Assembly: GCA_029207755.1 (NCBI GenBank)
Contig: JARCOQ010000103.1
Coordinates: 1 to 64,000, forward strand
Length of the DNA: 64,000 nucleotides
Reading direction: 5' to 3'
From: Chamaea fasciata
Lineage: Eukaryota; Chordata; Aves; Passeriformes; Sylviidae
The position numbers were made by a program, and so were the translations under genes. Shown here one piece after another: positions 58,804 through 64,000 of the stretch. Positions within the stretch are counted from its first letter, which is position 1. Every line of letters starts with the position of its first letter. The notes under the pieces are model-generated. The model was not told the origin of the DNA and did not search any database. It saw only the letters and a program-made list of their open reading frames with translations.

Positions 58804-60476
58804 ATGTCAGTTTGTAGGAGGCCTTTGGCCCTGCAAGGGAAGCTAGTCTTCCAGTTTGTGGCAGCATGCATCTGGAAGAAATCCTGTTCCGTTCGGGATT
58901 GTAGGTGGCCGAGGCCAGGTGCCCGGCAGAGGGAGTTGGGAACAAAGGATGGCCTGTTTCCAGGGGTAAGTAAAGTTAGCTGCCCAGGTGCCTGATGTCA
59001 GTTTGTAGGAGGCCTTTGGCCCTCCAAGGGAAGCTAGTCTTCCAGTTTGTGGCAGCTTGCATCTTGAAGAAATGCTGTTCTGCTCATGATTGTAGGTGGC
59101 CGAGGCCAGGTGCCCGGCAGAGGGAGTTTGGCACAAATGATGGCCTGTTTCCAGGGGTAAGTAAAGTCAGCTGCCCAGGTGCCTGATGTCAGTTTGTAGC
59201 AGGCCTTTGGCCCTCCATGGGAAGCCAGGCTTCCAGCTTGTGGCAGCTTGCATCTGAAAGAAATCCTGTTCCGTTTGGGATTGTAGGTGGCCGAGGCCTG
59301 GTGCCTGGCAGAGGGAGTTGGGCACAAATGATGGCCTGTTTCCAGGGGTAAGTAAAGTCAGCTGCCCAGGTGCCTGATGTCAGTTTGTAGGAGGCCTTTG
59401 GCCCTTCAAGGGAAACTAGTCTTCCAGATTGTGGCAGCTTGCATCTGGAAGAAATGCTGTTCCATTCGGTATTGTAGGTGGCCGAGGCCAGGTGCCTGGC
59501 AGAGGGAGTTGGGCACAAATGATGGCCTGTTTCCAGGGGTAAGTAAAGTCAGCTGCCCAGGTGCCTGATGTCAGTTTGTAGGAGGCCTTTGGCCCTCCAA
59601 GGGAAGCCAGGCTTCCAGCTTGTGGCAGCTTGCATCTGGAAGAAATCCTGTTCCGTTTGGGATTGTAGGTGGCCGAGGCCTGGTGCCCGGCAGAGGGAGT
59701 TGGGCACAAATGATGGCCTGTTTCCAGGGGTAAGTAAAGTCAGCTTCCCAGGTGTCTGATGTCAGTTTGTAGTAGGCCTTTGGCTTTTCAAGGGAAACTA
59801 GTCTTCCAGTTTGTGGCAGCTTGCATCTGGAAGAAATCCTGTTCCATTCGAGATTGTAGGTGGCCGAGGCCAGGTGCCAGGCAGAGGGAGTTGGGCACAA
59901 ATGATGGCCTGTTTCCAGGGGTAAGTAAAGTCAGCTGCCCAGGTGCCTGATGTCAGTTTGTAGGAGGCCTTTGGCGCTCCAAGGGAAGCCAGTCTTCCAG
60001 TTTATGGCAGCTTGCATCTGGAAGAAATCCTGTTCCATTCGGGATTGTAGGTGGCCGATACCTGGTGACCGGCCGAGGGAGTTGGGCACAAAGATGGCCT
60101 GTTTCCAGGGGTAAGTAAAGTCAGCTGCCCAGGTGCCTGATGTCAGTTTGTAGGAGGCCTTTGGCCCTCCATGGGAAGCCTGGCTTCCAGCATGTGGCAG
60201 CTTGCATCTGGAAGAAATGCTGATCCGTTCGGGATTGTAGGTGGCCGAGGCCAGGTGCCCGGCACAGGGAGTTGGGAACAAAGGATGGCCTGTTTCCAGG
60301 GGTAAGTAAAGTTAGCTGCCCAGGTGCCTGGTGTCAGTTTGTCGGAGGCCTTTGGCCCTCCAAGGGAAGCTAGTCTTCCAGTTTGTGGCAGCTTCCATCT
60401 TGAAGAAATGCTGTTTTGCTCGGGAGTGTAGGTGGCCGAGGCCTGGTGCCTGGCAGAGGGAGTTGGGCACAAATGA
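58804..60476 (+). repeat. Internal duplication in C', copy 2
   Basis: Partner of 55,559-57,040, with one additional monomer near 59,186. It is followed by a different continuation from copy 1. The 57,277-57,659 monomers recur instead at 63,386-63,768. Confidence 0.78.
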
Positions 60477-63400
60477 TGGACTGTTTCCAGGGGTAAGTAA
60501 AGTCAGCTGCCCAGGTGCCTGATGTCAGTTTGTAGCAGGCCTTTGGCCCTCCATGGGAAGCCAGGCTTCCAGCTTGTGGCAGCTTGCATCTGGAAGAAAT
60601 CCTGTTCCGTTCGGGATTGTTGGTGGCCGAGGCCAGGTGCCCGGCAGAGGAAATTGGGCACAAAGGATGGCCTGTTTCCAGGGGTAAGTAAAGTCAGCTG
60701 CCCAGGTGCCTGATGTCAGTTTGTAGGAGGCCTTTGGCACTCCATGGGAAGCCAGGCTTCCAGCTTGTGGCAGCTTGCATCTGAATGAAATCCTGTTCCG
60801 TTTGGGATTGTAGGTGGCCGAGGCCTGGTGCCCGGCAGAGGGAGTTGGGCACAAATGATGGCCTGTTTCCAGGGGTAAGTAAAGTCAGCTGCCCAGGTGC
60901 CTGATGTCAGTTTGTAGGAGGCCTTTGGCCCTCCAAGAGCTGCCTGGCTTCCAGCTTCTGGTAGCTTGCATCTTGAAGAAATCCTGTTCCGTTTGGGATC
61001 GTAGGTGGCTGAGGCCTGGTGCCCGGCTAAGGGAGTTGGGAACAAAGAATGGCCTGTTTCCAGGGGTAAGTAAAGTCAGCTGCCCAGGTGCCTGATGTCA
61101 GTTTGTAGGAGGCCTTTGGCCCTCCAAGGCAAGCAAGTCTTCCAGATTGTGGCAGCTTGCATCGCGAAGAAATCCTCTTCCGTTCGGGATTGTAGGTGTC
61201 CGAGGCCAGGTGCCCGGCAGAGGGAGTTGGGCACAAATGATGGCCTGTTTCCAGGGGTAAGTAAAGTCAGCTGCCCAGGTGCCTGATGTCAGTTTGTAGG
61301 AGGCCTTTGGCCCTCCAAGGGAAGCCAGTCTTCCAGTTTGTGGCAGCTTGCATCTGGAAGAAATCCTGTTCCATTCGGGATTATAGGTGGCCGAGGCCTG
61401 GTGCCCGGCAGAGGGAGTTGGGCACAAAGATGGCCTGTTTCCAGGGGTAAGTAAAGTCAGCTGCCCAGGTGCCTGATGTCAGTTTGTAGGAGGCCTTTAG
61501 CCCTGCAAGGGAAGCTAGTCTTCCAGTTTGTGGCAGCTTGCATCTGGAAGAAATCCTGTTCCGTTCGGGATTGTAGGTGGCCGAGGCCAGGTGCCCGGCA
61601 GAGGGAGTTGGGAACAAAGGATGGCCTGTTTCCAGGGGTAAGAAAAGCTAGCTGCACAGGTGCCTGATGTCAGTTTGCAGCAGGCCTTTGGCCCTCCATG
61701 GGAAGCCAGGCTTCCAGCTTTTGGCAGCTTGCATCTGGAAGAAATCCTGTTCTGTTCGGGATTGTAGGTGGCCGAGGCCAGGTGCCCGGCAGAGGAAGTT
61801 GGGCACAAATGATGGCCTGTTTCCAGGGGTAAGTAAAGTCAGCTGCCCAGGTGCCTGATGTCAGTTTGTAGCAGGCCTTTGGCCCTCCTAGGGAAGCAAG
61901 TCTTCCAGTTTGTGGCAGCTTGCATCGCGAAGAAATCCTGTTCTGTTCGGGATTGTAGGTGGCCGAGGGCTGGTGCCCGGCAGAGGGAGTTGGGCACAAA
62001 TGATGGCCTGTTTCCAGGGGTAAGTAAAGTCAGCTGCCCAGGTGCCTAATGTCAGTGTGCATGTGGCTATTGTTCCTCCATGGGAAGCCAGGCTTCCAGC
62101 TTGTGGCTCCTTGCATCTGGAAATAATCCTGTTCCGCTCGGGATTGTAGGTGGCTGAGGCCTTGGGCCCGGCAGAGGGAGTTGGGCACAAAGGATGGCCT
62201 GTTTCCAGGGCTAAGTAAAGTCAGCTGCCCAGGTGCATGATGTCAGTTTGTAGGAGGCCTTTGGCCCTCCAAGGGAAGCTAGTCTTCCAGTTTGTGGCAG
62301 CATGCATCTGGAAGAAATCCTGTTCCGTTCGGGATTGTAGGTGGCCGAGGCCAGGTGCCCGGCAGAGGGAGTTGGGAACAAAGGATGGCCTGTTTCCAGG
62401 GGTAAGTAAAGTTAGCTGCCCAGGTGCCTGATGTCAGTTTGTAGGAGGACTTTGGCCCTCCAAGAAAAGCCAGGCTTCCAGCTTCTGGCAGCTTGCATCT
62501 GAATGAAATCCTGTTCCGTTTGGGATTGTAGGTGGCCGAGGCCTGGTGCCCGGCAGAGGGAGTTGGGCACAAATGATGGCCTGTTTCCAGGGGTAAGTAA
62601 AGTCAGCTGCCCAGGTGCCTGATGTCAGTTTGTAGGAGGCCTTTGGCCCTTCAAGGGAAACTTGTCTTCCAGATTGTGGCAGCTTGCATCTGGAAGAAAT
62701 GCTGTTCCATTCGAGATTGTAGGTGGCCGAGGCCAGGTGCCTGGCAGAGGGAGTTGGGCACAAATGATGGCCTGTTTCCAGGGGTAAGTAAAGTCAGCTG
62801 CCCAGGTGCCTGATGTCAGTTTGTAGGAGGCCTTTGGCCCTCCAAGAGCTGCCCGGCTTCCAGCTTCTGGTAGCTTGCATCTTGAAGAAATCCTGTTCCG
62901 TTTGGGATCGTAGGTGGCCGAGGCCTGGTGCCCGGCTAAGGGAGTTGGGAACAAAGAATGGCCTGTTTCCAGGGGTAAGTAAAGTCAGCTGCCCAGGTGC
63001 CTGATGTCAGTTTGTAGGAGGCCTTTGGCCCTCCAAGGCAAGCAAGTCTTCCAGATTGTGGCAGCTTGCATCTGGAAGAAATCCTATTCCGTTCGGGATT
63101 GTAGGTGGCCGAGGCCAGGTGCCCGGCAGAGGGAGTTGGGAACAAAGGATGGCCTGTTTCCAGGGGTAAGTAAAGTTAGCTGCACAGGTGCCTGATGTCA
63201 GTTTGTAGCAGGCCTTTGGCCCTCCATGGGAAGCCAGGCTTCCAGCTTGTGGCAGCTTGCATCTGGAAGAAATCCTGTTCCGTTCGGGATTGTAGGTGGC
63301 CGAGGCCAGGTGCCCGGCACAGGGAGTTGGGCACAAATGATGGCCTGTTTCCAGGCGTAAGTAAAGTCAGCTGCCCAGGTGCCTGATGTCAGTTTGTAGG

Positions 63401-64000
63401 AGGCCTTTGGCCCTCCAAGGGAAGCCAGGCTTCCAGCTTGTGGCAGCTTGCATCTGGAAGAAATCCTGTTCCGTTTGGGATTGTAGGTGGCCGAGGCCTG
63501 GTGCCCGGCAGAGGGAGTTGGGCACAAATGATGGCCTGTTTCCAGGGGTAAGTAAAGTCAGCTGCCCAGGTGTCTGATGTCAGTTTGTAGTAGGCCTTTG
63601 GCTTTTCAAGGGAAACTAGTCTTCCAGTTTGTGGCAGCTTGCATCTGGAAGAAATCCTGTTCCATTCGGGATTGTAGGTGGCCGAGGCCTGGTGCCCGGC
63701 AGAGGGAGTTGGGCACAAAGGATGGCCTGTTTCCAGGGGTAAGTAAAGTCAGCTGCCCAGGTGCCTGATGTCAGTTTGTAGGAGGCCTTTGGCCCTCCAA
63801 GGGAAGCTAGTCTTCCAGTTTGTGGCAGCTTGCATCTGGAAGAAATCCTATTCCGTTCGGGATTGTAGGTGGCCGAGGCCAGGTGCCCGGCAGAGGGAGT
63901 TGGGAACAAAGGATGGCCTGTTTCCAGGGGTAAGAAAAGCTAGCTGCACAGGTGCCTGATGTCAGTTTGTAGCAGGCCTTTGGCCCTCCATGGGAAGCCA

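Larger units (their letters stand above)
1..64000 (+). repeat. 191-bp tandem satellite array, probably centromeric
   Basis: The entire window is a head-to-tail array of a 191-bp monomer, about 335 copies, all in one orientation. Each monomer can be followed from GATGTCAGTTTG through AGGCCTTTGGCC, GCATCTGGAAGAAATCC, GTAGGTGGCCGAGG, GGGAGTTGGGCAC and GGGGTAAGTAAAGTCAGC back to the start. No mobile element, microsatellite, unique sequence or orientation switch interrupts it, and it runs off both ends. Long homogeneous arrays with monomers near nucleosome length and multi-monomer periodicity are typical of vertebrate centromeric satellites. The period matches known ~190-bp avian centromeric families, but identity with any of them was not tested. 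No protein-coding role is supported. Confidence 0.98.
54020..64000 (+). repeat. Tract C': second copy of the C family, runs off the window
   Basis: Carries all C-specific variants (GCATCGCGAAG at 58,487, 61,161 and 61,924; GGCACAAAGATGGCC repeatedly; CCTAATGTCAGTGTGCA at 58,609 and 62,044). It starts colinear with 20,828 and then expands by internal duplication. Only one copy of the ten-monomer block seen twice in C is present here, at 54,224 onward. The window ends inside a monomer. Confidence 0.83.

Noticed and set aside
1..64000. CRISPR array
   Set aside because: The repeats are contiguous 191-bp monomers with no unique spacers between them; the apparent repeat-spacer alternation is conserved against variable parts of one satellite unit.
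1..64000. Internal promoter (RNA polymerase III A/B boxes, tRNA-derived repeat)
   Set aside because: No stretch of the monomer matches the B-box core GTTCRANNC in a suitable position, and no poly-A tail or terminator-like T run is present.

Overview
The whole 64 kb window is one uninterrupted tandem satellite array, with no unique flanking sequence at either end and no supportable gene, RNA gene or transposon. The repeat is a 191-bp monomer, roughly 335 copies in head-to-tail + strand orientation. A representative monomer is about 58% G+C by hand count. Monomers differ mainly by shared diagnostic substitutions and by rare 1 to 7 bp indels. The many short open frames on both strands are by-products of a 191-bp period with few stop codons and are not annotated as genes.

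This looks like centromeric or pericentromeric heterochromatin of a vertebrate. The reasons are the near-nucleosomal monomer length, multi-monomer higher-order repeats (HORs), CpG sites decaying to TpG/CpA, and the absence of anything else in 64 kb. Centromeric satellites of about 190 bp are known in birds (parrots, and the 191-bp Tgut191A family of zebra finch). The length fits an avian origin, but I cannot compare sequences here, so the species assignment is a weak inference.

Layout: (E0) 1-4418 is part of a ~3.8-kb HOR built from relatively divergent monomers, with an internal 953-bp five-monomer duplication. (B) 4419-~20,060 is an HOR tract whose phase is set by a 190-bp monomer recurring every 5 to 10 monomers. 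(C) ~20,060-27,124 is a different HOR family containing a near-identical 1.91-kb tandem duplication. (D) 27,125-28,645 is eight degenerate monomers seen only once. (E1) 28,646-37,807 is one truncated and two full copies of the 3.8-kb HOR. (B') 37,808-~54,020 and (C') ~54,020-64,000 repeat B and C in the same order.

At large scale the window is therefore E-B-C-D-E-E-B'-C', a colinear super-repeat offset by about 30.5 to 34.5 kb. The two super-copies differ mostly by gain or loss of whole monomers, the signature of unequal exchange or replication-based amplification at a fixed 191-bp register. Nothing suggests an operon, defence system or other gene-encoded system. What is of interest is the array's architecture, its dyad-rich monomer and several readable recombination junctions.
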